DNA from: Halothiobacillus sp.
GTDB taxonomy: Bacteria; Pseudomonadota; Gammaproteobacteria; JAAZVP01
Reading direction: 5' to 3'
DNA length: 58,641 nt
NCBI GenBank assembly: GCA_018623495.1
Contig: JAAZVP010000012.1
Location: 1-58,641, forward strand
Below are positions 45,514 through 56,357 of this stretch, one piece after another (within the stretch, counting starts at the first letter, position 1; every line of letters starts with the position of its first letter). The notes beneath the pieces were generated by a model. The model searched no databases. It was not told the origin of the DNA and saw only the letters and a program-made list of their open reading frames with translations. The position numbers and the translations under genes are program-made.

Positions 45514-46914
45514 ATGTCGGAAAGCTTCGCCGAGAAACCCCGCTCGACCGGCCGCAGCGCCGGCGAGCTCAAGATCCCGCCGCATTCCATCGAGGCCGAG
45601 CAGTCGGTCCTCGGTGGCCTGATGCTGGACAACACCGCCTGGGAGAAGATCGCCGACCGCGTCTCCGAGGGCGATTTCTACCGCCGCGACCACCGCCTGA
45701 TCTTTCGCGCCATCGCCGCGCTCGCCGACCGCGATTCGCCCTACGACGTGGTCACCCTCTCCGAGTGGCTGGAGGCCAACAACGAGCTGGAGAACGCCGG
45801 CGGGCTGGCCTATCTCGGCATGCTGGCCAAGGAGACGCCCACCGCGGCCAACATCACCGCCTACGCCGACATCGTCCGCGAGCGCTCCATCCTCCGCCAG
45901 CTGATCCGGGTGGGCACCGACATCGCGGATTCCGCCTACAACCCGGACGGCCGCGACAGCAAGGCGCTGCTCGAGACCGCCGAGCAGTCGGTGTTCGAGA
46001 TCGCCGAGCAGGGTGCCCGCGGGCGCCAGGGCTTCGTCTCCATCAAGGACCTGCTGGGCGATGCCGTCGATACCATCAACGAGCTCTTCGAACAGGACGA
46101 GCCGGTCACCGGCGTGTCCACCGGTTTCGACGACTTCGACGACCGGACCTCGGGTTTGCACGGGTCCGAGCTGATCATCGTCGCCGGCCGGCCGTCCATG
46201 GGCAAGACCTCGTTCGCCATGAACCTGGCCGAGAACGTGGCCATCTCCGCCAAGGAGCCGGTGGCGGTGTTCTCCATGGAGATGCCGGGCGACCAGCTGG
46301 CCATGCGGATGATGTCGTCGCTGGGGCGGATCGACCAGCAGAAGGTGCGTACCGGCAAGCTCGACGACGACGACTGGCCGCGGCTCACCTCGGCGGTGGT
46401 GATGCTCTCCGAGGCGCCGCTGTTCATCGACGACACCCCCGCGCTCACCCCCACCGAGCTGCGGGCCCGCGCCCGGCGGCTCAAGCGCGAGCACGGCCTG
46501 GGGATGGTGGTGATCGACTACCTCCAGCTGATGCGCGTGCCCGGGATGCAGGAGAACCGGGCCCTGGAGATCTCGGAGATCTCGCGCAACCTCAAGGGCC
46601 TGGCCAAGGAGCTGGACGTGCCGGTGATCGCGCTCTCCCAGCTCAACCGCTCGCTGGAGCAGCGCCCCAACAAGCGCCCGGTGATGTCGGACCTGCGCGA
46701 GTCGGGCGCCATCGAGCAGGACGCCGACGTGATCGTGTTCATCTACCGCGACGAGGTCTACAACGAGGACAGCCCGGACAAGGGCACCGCGGAGATCATC
46801 ATCGGCAAGCAGCGCAACGGCCCCACCGGCACCGTGCGCCTCACCTTCCTGGGCCGCTACACCCGTTTCGAGAACTTCACCGCCGAGACCTACGCCGCGG
46901 AGGACTTCGGCTGA
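45514..46914 (+). CDS. dnaB: Replicative DNA helicase DnaB
   Basis: This 466-residue hexameric helicase unwinds DNA at the fork. The N-terminal domain (IPPHSIEAEQSVLGGLMLDN) and the RecA-like motor (GRPSMGKTSFAMNLA Walker A, VVIDYLQLM Walker B, LSQLNRSLEQRPNKRP, SDLRESGAIEQDAD) are complete, and no intein is present. Its stop overlaps the alr start by one base. Confidence 0.97.
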   Translation: MSESFAEKPRSTGRSAGELKIPPHSIEAEQSVLGGLMLDNTAWEKIADRVSEGDFYRRDHRLIFRAIAALADRDSPYDVVTLSEWLEANNELENAGGLAYLGMLAKETPTAANITAYADIVRERSILRQLIRVGTDIADSAYNPDGRDSKALLETAEQSVFEIAEQGARGRQGFVSIKDLLGDAVDTINELFEQDEPVTGVSTGFDDFDDRTSGLHGSELIIVAGRPSMGKTSFAMNLAENVAISAKEPVAVFSMEMPGDQLAMRMMSSLGRIDQQKVRTGKLDDDDWPRLTSAVVMLSEAPLFIDDTPALTPTELRARARRLKREHGLGMVVIDYLQLMRVPGMQENRALEISEISRNLKGLAKELDVPVIALSQLNRSLEQRPNKRPVMSDLRESGAIEQDADVIVFIYRDEVYNEDSPDKGTAEIIIGKQRNGPTGTVRLTFLGRYTRFENFTAETYAAEDFG

Positions 46915-47996
46915 TGCGCCACGCCCGGGCGCTCATCGACCCGGCGGCGCTGCGTCACAACCTGGGCGTGGCCCGGCGCTTCGCGCCCGACAGCCGGGTG
47001 ATCGCGGTGGTCAAGGCCGATGCCTACGGCCACGGCCTGGCCACGGCCCTGGAGGCCCTGGATGGGGCCGATGCCTTCGCCGTGGCCAGTTCGGGCGAGG
47101 GGGCGCTGCTGCGGCGGATGGGTGTCACCGCCCGGGTGATGGTATTGCAGGGCTTTCTCGATCGCCGCGAACTGCGCCTGCTGGCGCGCCACCGGCTCGA
47201 GCCGGTGATCCACCAGGACTGGCAGGTGGAGCTGCTGGCGGCCCACCGGCCGGGGCTGCCCCTGCGCGTCTGGCTCAAGGTGGACTCGGGGATGCACCGC
47301 ATGGGCGTGCCCGTCGGCCAGGCCGGGGCGTTGCACGCGCGCCTGGCCGCCATCCCCCACGTGCAGGGCACGCCCGGGGTGATGACCCACATGGCCTGTG
47401 CCGACGAAGACGATCCGCGGCCCACCCGCGGCCAGCTGGAGGCCTTCCGCGTCGCCGTGGACGGGCTGGGCGCCGAGCGCAGCGCGGCCAACTCCGCCAG
47501 TCTCATCGCTTTCCCCGAGAGTCGCATGGAGTGGACCCGGCCGGGGATCATGCTCTACGGCTGCTCGCCGTTCGCGAACCCCGGGCCGGAGGCGGAGGCG
47601 CTGCGTCCCGCCATGACCTTGAAGACCCGCCTGATCGCCGTCCAGCACTACCGCGAGGGCGACCGGGTGGGCTACGGCGCCACCTACGCCTGTCCCGAGG
47701 ACATGCCCGTGGGCATCGCCGCCATCGGCTACGGCGACGGCTATCCGCGCCACGCGCGCAACGGCACCCCCGTGCTGGTGGGCGGCCGGCGCGTGCCGCT
47801 CGCCGGGCGGGTGTCCATGGACAGCCTCACCCTCGACCTGCGCACCGCCCCCGACGCTCGTCCGGGCGACGAGGTCGTGCTCTGGGGCGAGGGCCTGCCG
47901 GTCCACGAGATCGCCGACTGGTCGGACACCATCGGCTACGAGCTGCTCTGCGCGGTGGGCAACCGGGTCGAGCGAATCGTGCGGGAGCGCTCCTAG
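46914..47996 (+). CDS. alr: Alanine racemase
   Basis: This 360-residue PLP enzyme makes D-alanine for peptidoglycan. The catalytic lysine is in AVVKADAYGHGL (near residue 34), and the second catalytic base is in VGYGATY. GRVSMDSLTLDL and VGNRVERI are also typical. It overlaps dnaB by one base (TGATG), so the two are translationally coupled, as in many relatives. Confidence 0.95.
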   Translation: MRHARALIDPAALRHNLGVARRFAPDSRVIAVVKADAYGHGLATALEALDGADAFAVASSGEGALLRRMGVTARVMVLQGFLDRRELRLLARHRLEPVIHQDWQVELLAAHRPGLPLRVWLKVDSGMHRMGVPVGQAGALHARLAAIPHVQGTPGVMTHMACADEDDPRPTRGQLEAFRVAVDGLGAERSAANSASLIAFPESRMEWTRPGIMLYGCSPFANPGPEAEALRPAMTLKTRLIAVQHYREGDRVGYGATYACPEDMPVGIAAIGYGDGYPRHARNGTPVLVGGRRVPLAGRVSMDSLTLDLRTAPDARPGDEVVLWGEGLPVHEIADWSDTIGYELLCAVGNRVERIVRERS

Positions 47997-47997
47997 C

Positions 47998-48321
47998 TCA
48001 GCGTTCCAGGTACTGGAGCTTGTCCTCCACGCCGTCCCATTCCTCGGCCTCGGGCAGCGGGTCCTTGCGCTCGGTGATGGCGGGCCACTGGGGGGCGAGT
48101 TCGGCGTTGAGCTCGAGGAAGTGGGCCTGGTCATCGGGGAGCTCGTCCTCCGGGTAGATGGCCTCGGCGGGACACTCGGGGACGCAGAGCTCGCAGTCGA
48201 TGCACTCGTCGGGATCGATGACCAGGAAGTTGGGCCCCTCGCGGAAGCAGTCCACCGGGCAGACTTCCACGCAGTCGGTGTACTTGCAGCGGATGCAGTT
48301 GTCGGTGACGACGAAGGTCAT
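47998..48321 (-). CDS. fdxA: 7Fe ferredoxin FdxA
   Basis: This 107-residue ferredoxin has the [3Fe-4S][4Fe-4S] Azotobacter type I layout. The cysteine motifs [18 protein letters not shown] and [12 protein letters not shown] are followed by an acidic C-terminal extension. GGAGG precedes ATG 48321. It is commonly found beside mutS in gammaproteobacteria. It converges on alr with a one-base gap. Confidence 0.95.
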   Translation of the reverse strand: MTFVVTDNCIRCKYTDCVEVCPVDCFREGPNFLVIDPDECIDCELCVPECPAEAIYPEDELPDDQAHFLELNAELAPQWPAITERKDPLPEAEEWDGVEDKLQYLER

Positions 48322-48366
48322 GGCGCGCCTCCTCTGGGCAGGATTCTCCAACGACAGCTTCAGCGG

Positions 48367-48391
48367 TTCGCGACCGGGAGGTCGCTCCCAC
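48367..48391 (-). repeat. Dispersed repeat unit, second locus
   Basis: This 25-base segment is the exact complement of 16524-16548. Here it stands alone between fdxA and mutS, which supports a mobile or dispersed REP-like family. Confidence 0.75.
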
Positions 48392-48431
48392 GGATCGCGG
48401 CCGACCACGGTAGGCCGGGAGGCCGCGCGTT

Positions 48432-50996
48432 TCAGCCGCTGGATTCGGATTGTTTTTTCAGAGCGTAGACCAGTTCCAGGGCCTGGCGCGGGCTGAGGTC
48501 GTCGGGATCGGTCTCGCGCAGGGTCTCCACCACCGGGTGCGGGGCGGGCTCGGCGAACAGGGGCATCTGTTCGGAGGCCCGTTCGGCCTGCCGGGAGGTG
48601 CGGTCCTCGAGCGCGCGCAGGCGCTCGCGGGCGGCCTCGATCACCGATCGCGGAACGCCGGCCAGGCCGGCCACCTGCAACCCGTAGCTCTGGTTGGCCG
48701 GGCCGTCCTTGACCGCGTGCATGAACACGATCCGCTCGCCGTGTTCCACGGCATCGAGGTGGACGTTGGCGATGCCGGGGTATTCCTCGGGCAGGGCGGT
48801 GAGCTCGAAATAGTGGGTGGCGAACAGGGTGAAGGCCCGCACCCGGCTGGCCAGGTGGGCCGCGCAGGCCCAGGCCAGGGAGAGACCGTCGAAGGTGGAG
48901 GTGCCGCGGCCGATCTCGTCCATCAGCACCAGGCTCTGGTCGGTGGCGTTGTTGAGGATGTTGGCGGCCTCGGTCATCTCCACCATGAACGTGGAGCGGC
49001 CGGAGGCCAGGTCGTCGGAGGCGCCGATGCGGGTGAAGATGCGGTCCACCGGTCCGATCTCGGCGCGGTCGGCAGGGACGAAGCCGCCGATGTGGGCGAG
49101 GATCACGATCAGGGCGACCTGGCGCATGTAGGTGGACTTGCCGCCCATGTTGGGGCCGGTGATCACCAGCATGCGCCGGCGGTCGGCCAGGCGCAGGTCG
49201 TTGGGCACGAAGGGCTCGTTCATCACCTGCTCGACCACCGGGTGGCGCCCCCCGTCGATGCGGATCCCCGGGCGGTCGGTGAGTTCGGGGCGCACCAGGT
49301 CGAGCCGCCGGGCCCGCTCGGCCAGGCAGGCCAGGGCGTCCAGTTCGGCCAGGCCCCGGCCGCAGTCGGAGAGCTCGGCGTGGTGCGCCATCAGCGATTC
49401 CAGCAGCCGGTCGTAGAGGGCCTTCTCCCGTGCCAGGGCCTTCTCGCGGGCGGAGAGAACCTTTTCCTCGAAGGCCTTGAGCTCGGGGATGATGAAGCGC
49501 TCGGCACCCTTGAGGGTCTGGCGGCGGGTGTAGTCCTCCGGGGCGTTGCGCGCCGCGGCCCGGGGGATCTCGATGAAGAAGCCGTGGACCCGGTTGTAGG
49601 CCACCCGCAGGTTCTGGATGCCGGTGCGTTCCCGCTCGCGGGCCTCCAGGTCGGCGAGGAACTGGTCGCTGTTGCGCGCCAGCGTGCGCAGCTCGTCGAG
49701 CTCGGCGTCGAAGCCGTCGCGGATCACGCCGCCGTCGCGCAGGACCACCGGCGGGTTGTCGATAATCGCCCGCTCCAGGAGGTCGAGGACCTCGGGGTGC
49801 TCGCCGATCTCCTCGCAGAGCGCCCTCAGGCGGGGAGCCGGGGTGTCGGCCAGCTCGGCCTGGAGGACCGGCAGCATGGCCAGCGACTGGCGCAGGGTGG
49901 CCAGGTCGCGGGGGCGGGCCGAGCGCAGGGCGATGCGGGTGAGGATGCGCTCCACGTCGCCCACCTGCCGGAGCGCGTCACGCAGGCGCTCGGCGAGGTC
50001 GCCGTCGGTGAGCCGGTCCACGGCATCGTGGCGGCCGCCGAGGGTGGTGCGGTCACGCAGGGGGCGGTTGATCCAGCGGCGCAGGCTGCGGCTGCCCATG
50101 GGGGTGACGGTGGTGTCCATCACCCCGGCCAGGGTGTTCTCGGCATGGCCGGAAAGGGACTGCTCCAGTTCCAGGTTGCGGCGGCTGGCGGCGTCGAGGA
50201 CCACCGCCTCGTCGTGGGATTCCACGTGCAGCCCGCGCAGGTGCGGCAGGGCCGAGCGCTGGGTCTCGCGCACGTAGTCCAGCAACGCCCCCGCCGCGCC
50301 GGTGGCCAGCTCCAGGTGCTGGCAGCCGAAGCCCTCCAGGTCGTGGACCCGGAACTGGTCGCAGAGCAGGCGCCGGGCGCACTCGGGGTCGAAGTGCCAG
50401 GGGGGCATGGCCTGGCGCCCGGGGTGGTCGGCCACCGGGGCGGGCAGGTCGGTCTGCTCGGGATAGAGCAGCTCCTGCGGCCCCAGGCGGGCCAGCTCGG
50501 CCTCCAGGGCCTCCTCGCCCTCGATCTCCTGCACGGCGAAGCGGCCGCCGGAGAGTTCCAGCACCGCCAGGCCGAAGCGCTCGCCGTCGAGGGTGACCGC
50601 GGCGATCAGGTTCTCCCGGCGCTCCTCGAGCAGGGCCTCGTCGGTGAGCGTGCCCGGGGTGATGATGCGGACCACCTTGCGTTCCACCGGGCCCTTGGCG
50701 GTGTTGGGGTCGCCCATCTGCTCGCAGATGGCCACCGACTCGCCGCGCTTGACCAGCCGGGCCAGGTAGCTCTCGGCCGAGTGGTAGGGGACCCCCGCCA
50801 TGGGGATGCGCTCCCCGGCCGACTTGCCCCGGTGGGTGAGGGTGATGTCGAGCAGCCGGGCGGCGCGCTCGGCGTCGTCGTAGAAGAGCTCGTAGAAATC
50901 CCCCATGCGGTAGAACAGGAGGGTGTCGGGGTGCTCCGCCTTGATGGCCAGGTACTGGCGCATCATGGGGGTGTGCTGGGGGGATTTCGCGGCCAT
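48432..50996 (-). CDS. mutS: DNA mismatch repair protein MutS
   Basis: This 854-residue mismatch-recognition ATPase has the mismatch wedge [11 protein letters not shown] with Phe34 and Glu36, connector and lever domains, and the ABC-type ATPase with [13 protein letters not shown] (about residue 615) and [16 protein letters not shown]. The C-terminal dimerisation tail ([17 protein letters not shown]) is complete. Start [15 protein letters not shown] at 50996. Confidence 0.97.
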   Translation of the reverse strand: MAAKSPQHTPMMRQYLAIKAEHPDTLLFYRMGDFYELFYDDAERAARLLDITLTHRGKSAGERIPMAGVPYHSAESYLARLVKRGESVAICEQMGDPNTAKGPVERKVVRIITPGTLTDEALLEERRENLIAAVTLDGERFGLAVLELSGGRFAVQEIEGEEALEAELARLGPQELLYPEQTDLPAPVADHPGRQAMPPWHFDPECARRLLCDQFRVHDLEGFGCQHLELATGAAGALLDYVRETQRSALPHLRGLHVESHDEAVVLDAASRRNLELEQSLSGHAENTLAGVMDTTVTPMGSRSLRRWINRPLRDRTTLGGRHDAVDRLTDGDLAERLRDALRQVGDVERILTRIALRSARPRDLATLRQSLAMLPVLQAELADTPAPRLRALCEEIGEHPEVLDLLERAIIDNPPVVLRDGGVIRDGFDAELDELRTLARNSDQFLADLEARERERTGIQNLRVAYNRVHGFFIEIPRAAARNAPEDYTRRQTLKGAERFIIPELKAFEEKVLSAREKALAREKALYDRLLESLMAHHAELSDCGRGLAELDALACLAERARRLDLVRPELTDRPGIRIDGGRHPVVEQVMNEPFVPNDLRLADRRRMLVITGPNMGGKSTYMRQVALIVILAHIGGFVPADRAEIGPVDRIFTRIGASDDLASGRSTFMVEMTEAANILNNATDQSLVLMDEIGRGTSTFDGLSLAWACAAHLASRVRAFTLFATHYFELTALPEEYPGIANVHLDAVEHGERIVFMHAVKDGPANQSYGLQVAGLAGVPRSVIEAARERLRALEDRTSRQAERASEQMPLFAEPAPHPVVETLRETDPDDLSPRQALELVYALKKQSESSG

Positions 50997-51087
50997 GGCG
51001 CGATTGTACGGATTTGCCCGGGACGGGTTAACCGGTTTTCCGGGCGCCAGGCGCTAGAATCGATGAGAGGCATCACGGGAGGGCGCG

Positions 51088-51576
51088 ATGAAAGACGATA
51101 TCGAGGCGCTGGCCGCCGCGGTGGGCGAGGCGCTGGGGGCATCCGGCCAGCGGCTGGCGACGGCCGAGTCCTGTACCGGCGGCTGGATCGCCAAGGCGAT
51201 CACCGACGTGGCCGGCAGTTCCGGCTGGTTCGACCGCGGTTTCGTGACCTATTCCAACGACGCCAAGCGCGAGATGCTGGGCGTGCAGGGGGACACGCTG
51301 GAGCGCTTCGGGGCGGTGAGCGAGGCGGTGGTGCGCGAGATGGCCGCCGGCGCGCTGGCCCGCAGCGGCGCCGACATCAGCGTGGCGGTGAGCGGCGTGG
51401 CCGGCCCCGGCGGGGGCAGCGAGGCCAAGCCCGTGGGCCTGGTCTGGCTGGCCTGGAGCCAGGGCGGGGAGGCCTTCGGCAGCCGGCGCTTCGTCTTCGA
51501 CGGCGACCGCGAGGCCGTGCGTCGCCAGGCGGTGATCGCCGCGCTGGAGGGAATCCGCGACCGCTGCAATGCCTGA
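51088..51576 (+). CDS. pncC: Nicotinamide-nucleotide amidohydrolase PncC
   Basis: This 162-residue CinA C-terminal domain enzyme recycles NMN to NaMN. TAESCTGGWIAKAITDVAGS and AVSGVAGPGGGSEAKPVGLV are diagnostic. It heads the pncC-thpR-recA gene order common in gammaproteobacteria, and its stop lies within the thpR start region (8-base overlap). TAGAAT at 51055-51060 may be its -10. Confidence 0.95.
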   Translation: MKDDIEALAAAVGEALGASGQRLATAESCTGGWIAKAITDVAGSSGWFDRGFVTYSNDAKREMLGVQGDTLERFGAVSEAVVREMAAGALARSGADISVAVSGVAGPGGGSEAKPVGLVWLAWSQGGEAFGSRRFVFDGDREAVRRQAVIAALEGIRDRCNA

Positions 51577-52156
51577 AGCCGGGCGCCAGCGGCTGTTCTT
51601 CGCCCTCTGGCCCGGGGCCGGGGTGCGCCGCCGGGTCAGCGAGCTGGCGCGGCGCCATACCCCGCCGCGCGGGCGGCGGGTGGCAGAGTCGAAGCTGCAT
51701 CTCACGCTGGCGTTTCTCGGCGAGGCGGACGACGAACTGCGCTGCTGTGCCGAGGCGGCGGCCGGGGTGGTGGGGGGCGAGGCGTTCACGCTGGAACTGG
51801 ATCGCATCGGCCATTTCCGCCGGGCCCGAGTGCTCTGGCTGGGCGCGGAGACCGCCCCGCCGGCCCTCGCCGGCCTGCACGCGCGGCTGATCGCCAGGCT
51901 CGCGCGCGACTGTGGCCGGCCCGTCGAGACCCGACGTTTCCGCCCCCACGTGACGCTGGCGCGCAAGGTCGGGCGGGCGCGGCCCCGCTCGCTCGACGAG
52001 CCCGTCGCCTGGCCGGTCACCGACTTCGTGCTGGTGGCCTCCCGGCTGACCCCGGAGGGGGCGCGATACCGCATCGTGCGGCGCTGGAAACTCGATGGCG
52101 GCCAGGCCCCCGCGGTTTTACCTCGGGGGCGGCTGTGGGATAATCGCGGGCTTTGA
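51569..52156 (+). CDS. thpR: RNA 2',3'-cyclic phosphodiesterase ThpR
   Basis: This 195-residue 2H phosphoesterase (formerly LigT) opens 2',3'-cyclic phosphates and can act in RNA end processing. The two HxTx motifs are HLTLAFLG and HVTLARKV. Its end contains the recA promoter. Confidence 0.92.
   Translation: MPEAGRQRLFFALWPGAGVRRRVSELARRHTPPRGRRVAESKLHLTLAFLGEADDELRCCAEAAAGVVGGEAFTLELDRIGHFRRARVLWLGAETAPPALAGLHARLIARLARDCGRPVETRRFRPHVTLARKVGRARPRSLDEPVAWPVTDFVLVASRLTPEGARYRIVRRWKLDGGQAPAVLPRGRLWDNRGL
52116..52144 (+). promoter_or_regulatory. recA promoter
   Basis: TTTTAC (52116-52121) and GATAAT (52139-52144) are 17 bases apart inside the end of thpR. Only a half LexA site (CTGT at 52133) overlaps the -10; no complete CTGT-N8-ACAG box was seen, so SOS control through classical LexA is not evident here. 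Confidence 0.55.
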
Positions 52157-52177
52157 ATCCGGCATTCAGGAATGACG

Positions 52178-53218
<1,041 letters not shown>

Positions 53219-53225
53219 TCCGGGC

Positions 53226-53675
53226 ATGCAGGCCTCGGCCCGCAACCAGGCCATGGACCTGCTCGCCCGCCGCGAGCACTCCGCCCGCGAGCTGCGTCAC
53301 AAGCTCGCGCGACGCGGCTTTGGTCCCGACGAGATCGAGCAGGCCCTGGAAGGCCTGCAGGCCGACGGCCTGCAGAGCGACGCCCGTTTCGCCGAGGACT
53401 ACTGCCGCTCGCGGATCGGTCGCGGATTCGGCCCCCTGCGCATCCGCGCCGAGCTGGGCGAGCGCGGGGTGGCCGGGTCGCACGTGGAAGCCGCGCTGGC
53501 GGCCGAGGCCGCCGACTGGCACGCGCTGGCCGCCGAGGCCTGGCAGCGGCGCTTCGGCGTCGCCCCGGCCGACCGCCGGGAGCAGGCCCGGCAACAGCGT
53601 TTCCTGCTCAACCGGGGTTTCCCGGGCGAGGTGGTCCGCGCGCTGGTCGCGCGGGCCCCAGATACCGAGACCTGA
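53226..53675 (+). CDS. recX: Regulatory protein RecX
   Basis: This 149-residue protein limits RecA filament growth. The repeated three-helix units are visible ([20 protein letters not shown], then [40 protein letters not shown]). It lies seven bases after recA, so expression is coupled, as usual. Confidence 0.93.
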   Translation: MQASARNQAMDLLARREHSARELRHKLARRGFGPDEIEQALEGLQADGLQSDARFAEDYCRSRIGRGFGPLRIRAELGERGVAGSHVEAALAAEAADWHALAAEAWQRRFGVAPADRREQARQQRFLLNRGFPGEVVRALVARAPDTET

Positions 53676-53684
53676 GATCAATCG

Positions 53685-56288
53685 ATGAAAAGCGCCGAGC
53701 TCCGAACCAAGTTCCTCGAATACTTCCGCGGCCAGGGCCATGCGGTGGTCCCCTCCAGTCCGCTGGTGCCGGGCAACGACCCCACCCTGCTGTTCACCAA
53801 TGCCGGCATGGTGCCGTTCAAGGATGTCTTCCTCGGCCGCGAGGAGCGCGACTACGTGCGCGCCGCCAGCTGCCAGCGCTGCGTGCGGGCCGGGGGCAAG
53901 CACAACGACCTGGAGAACGTGGGCTACACGGCGCGCCATCACACGTTCTTCGAGATGCTGGGCAACTTCAGCTTCGGCGACTACTTCAAGCGCGAGGCCA
54001 TCCTCTACGGCTGGGAGTTTCTCACCGAGGAGCTGGGCCTGCCCGCCGAGAAGCTCTTCGTCACCGTCTTCGAGGAGGACGAGGACGCCGCCCGCATCTG
54101 GCTCGACGAGGTGGGCATCGACCCCGACAAGTTCGCCCGCATCGGCGCCCACGACAACTTCTGGTCCATGGGGGACACCGGCCCCTGCGGGCCCTGCAGC
54201 GAGATCTTCTACGACCACGGCCCGGACGTTCCCGGTGGCCCGCCCGGGACCCCGGAGGAAGACGGCGACCGTTTCGTGGAGATCTGGAACCTGGTCTTCA
54301 TGCAGTACGACCGGGACAAGTCCGGCACCCTGCACCCCCTGCCCAGGCCCTCGGTGGACACCGGCATGGGCCTGGAGCGGCTGGCCGCGGTGATGCAGGG
54401 CGTGCACAGCAACTACCGGATCGACCTGTTCGAGAACCTGATCGCCGCCGCCGCGGCCGTCATCGGCTGCGAGGAGCGTTCCGGGGATTTTCGCTCGTCG
54501 CTGAACGTCGTCGCCGATCACATCCGTTCCTGCGCCTTCCTGATCGTCGACGGGGTGCTGCCCTCCAACGAAGGGCGCGGCTACGTCCTTCGCCGCATCA
54601 TCCGCCGCGCCGCGCGCCACGGCCACAAGCTGGGTGCCGAGGGCACCTTCTTCCACCGGCTGGTGGAGCCGCTGGTGGCGGAGATGGGCGAGCACTACCC
54701 GGAGCTGGCCCGCGGCGCCGAGCAGGCCGAGCGGGTCCTGCGGCGCGAGGAAGAGCGCTTCAACGAGACCCTGGCCGCGGGCATGGCCATCCTGCGCGAG
54801 GCCATCGCCGACCTCGACGGAAAGACCATCCCCGGCGAGACCGTCTTCCAGCTCTACGACACCTACGGCTTCCCCGCCGACCTCACCGCCGACGTGGCCC
54901 GCGAGCAGGGCCTGGAGGTGGACTTCGAGGGCTTCGAGAAGGCCATGGGACGCCAGCGCGAGCGGGCGCGGGCCGCCTCCCACTTCGAGATGGAGGAGGC
55001 CGCGATCGAGACCGACGCCCGGACCGAGTTCACCGGCTACGGCACCACCGCCGATTCCGGCCGGGTCGTGGGGCTGTTCGCCGGCGGTCGGCCGGTGGAG
55101 CGGCTGGAGAACGGCCAGGACGGCGTGGTGGTCCTCGACCGCACCGCCTTCTATGCCGAGTCCGGCGGCCAGGTGGGCGATCGCGGCGAGCTGCGCATCG
55201 ACGGCGAGACCGCCTTCCAGGTGGAGGACACCCAGAAGCAGGGCGATGCCTTCGCCCACATCGGCCGCGTCCACCGCGGCCACGTGGAGTTGGGGGACGT
55301 GATGAGCGCCGAGGTGGACCGCGAGCGCCGCCAGGCCATCCGCCTCAACCACTCGGCGACCCACCTGCTGCACGCCGCCCTGCGCGAGGTGCTCGGCGAA
55401 CACGTGGCGCAGAAAGGGTCGCTGGTGGCCCCCGACGCCCTGCGCTTCGACTTCTCCCACTTCGAGGCCCTCACCGATGCCGAGCGCGAGGCCATCGAGC
55501 GCAAGGTGAATGCCGAGATCCGCGCCAACGTCCCCGTCGAGACCCGCCTGATGCGCCTGGACGAGGCCAGGGAGGCCGGCGCCATGGCCCTGTTCGGCGA
55601 GAAGTACGCCGACGAGGTGCGGGTGGTGGGCATGGGGGAATTCTCCCTGGAGCTCTGCGGCGGCACCCACGTGGAGCGCACCGGCGACATCGGCTTCTTC
55701 AAGATCACCAGCGAGGGCGGCGTGGCCGCCGGCGTGCGGCGTATCGAGGCGGTTACCGGTGCCGAGGCCGAGGCACTGGTGCGCGAGGAAGAGCGCATCC
55801 TCGGCCGGCTCGCGGGCATGCTCAAGACGCGTCCCGATGAACTGGAGAAGAAGCTCGCCCAGTTCCTCGAGCAGAGCCGGGCCACCGACAAGGCCCTCGA
55901 GCAAGCCAAGGCCAGGCTCTCCGCCCAGGCCGGCGCGGAGCTCAGCGACCAGGCCGTGGAAGTGGACGGCCTGAAGGTGCTGGCTGCGCGCCTCGACGGC
56001 GCCGACGTCAAGACCCTGCGTTCCACCCTAGACCAGCTCAAGAACAAGCTGGGGGAAGCGGCCGTCGTCCTCGGTAGCGCCGAGAACGGCAAGGTGCGCC
56101 TGGTGGCCGGCGTCACCAAGGGCGCCACCGACCGGGTCAAGGCCGGCGAGCTGGTCAACGCGGTGGCCGAGCAGGTCGGTGGCCGCGGTGGCGGCCGACC
56201 GGACATGGCCCAGGCCGGTGGCAGCCAGCCGGAGAACCTCGACGGTGCCCTCCAATCCGTGCCCGACTGGGTGCGGGAACGGCTCTGA
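53685..56288 (+). CDS. alaS: Alanyl-tRNA synthetase
   Basis: This 867-residue synthetase is complete. It has the class II aminoacylation core ([39 protein letters not shown]), a tRNA-recognition helical domain, the editing domain with [11 protein letters not shown] and [13 protein letters not shown], and a C-terminal DHHA1 domain. It follows recX by nine bases in the conserved recA-recX-alaS order. Confidence 0.97.
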   Translation: MKSAELRTKFLEYFRGQGHAVVPSSPLVPGNDPTLLFTNAGMVPFKDVFLGREERDYVRAASCQRCVRAGGKHNDLENVGYTARHHTFFEMLGNFSFGDYFKREAILYGWEFLTEELGLPAEKLFVTVFEEDEDAARIWLDEVGIDPDKFARIGAHDNFWSMGDTGPCGPCSEIFYDHGPDVPGGPPGTPEEDGDRFVEIWNLVFMQYDRDKSGTLHPLPRPSVDTGMGLERLAAVMQGVHSNYRIDLFENLIAAAAAVIGCEERSGDFRSSLNVVADHIRSCAFLIVDGVLPSNEGRGYVLRRIIRRAARHGHKLGAEGTFFHRLVEPLVAEMGEHYPELARGAEQAERVLRREEERFNETLAAGMAILREAIADLDGKTIPGETVFQLYDTYGFPADLTADVAREQGLEVDFEGFEKAMGRQRERARAASHFEMEEAAIETDARTEFTGYGTTADSGRVVGLFAGGRPVERLENGQDGVVVLDRTAFYAESGGQVGDRGELRIDGETAFQVEDTQKQGDAFAHIGRVHRGHVELGDVMSAEVDRERRQAIRLNHSATHLLHAALREVLGEHVAQKGSLVAPDALRFDFSHFEALTDAEREAIERKVNAEIRANVPVETRLMRLDEAREAGAMALFGEKYADEVRVVGMGEFSLELCGGTHVERTGDIGFFKITSEGGVAAGVRRIEAVTGAEAEALVREEERILGRLAGMLKTRPDELEKKLAQFLEQSRATDKALEQAKARLSAQAGAELSDQAVEVDGLKVLAARLDGADVKTLRSTLDQLKNKLGEAAVVLGSAENGKVRLVAGVTKGATDRVKAGELVNAVAEQVGGRGGGRPDMAQAGGSQPENLDGALQSVPDWVRERL

Positions 56289-56357
56289 GCGAGCGGAGCC
56301 CACCGGTGGGCGCCGCCGGACCAGACCAATGACACAAGCCCAAAACCGAGAGCACAC

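Noticed and set aside
52100-52177. LexA (SOS) box for recA
   Set aside because: Only a CTGT half-site is present, followed by CGCG instead of ACAG after eight bases.
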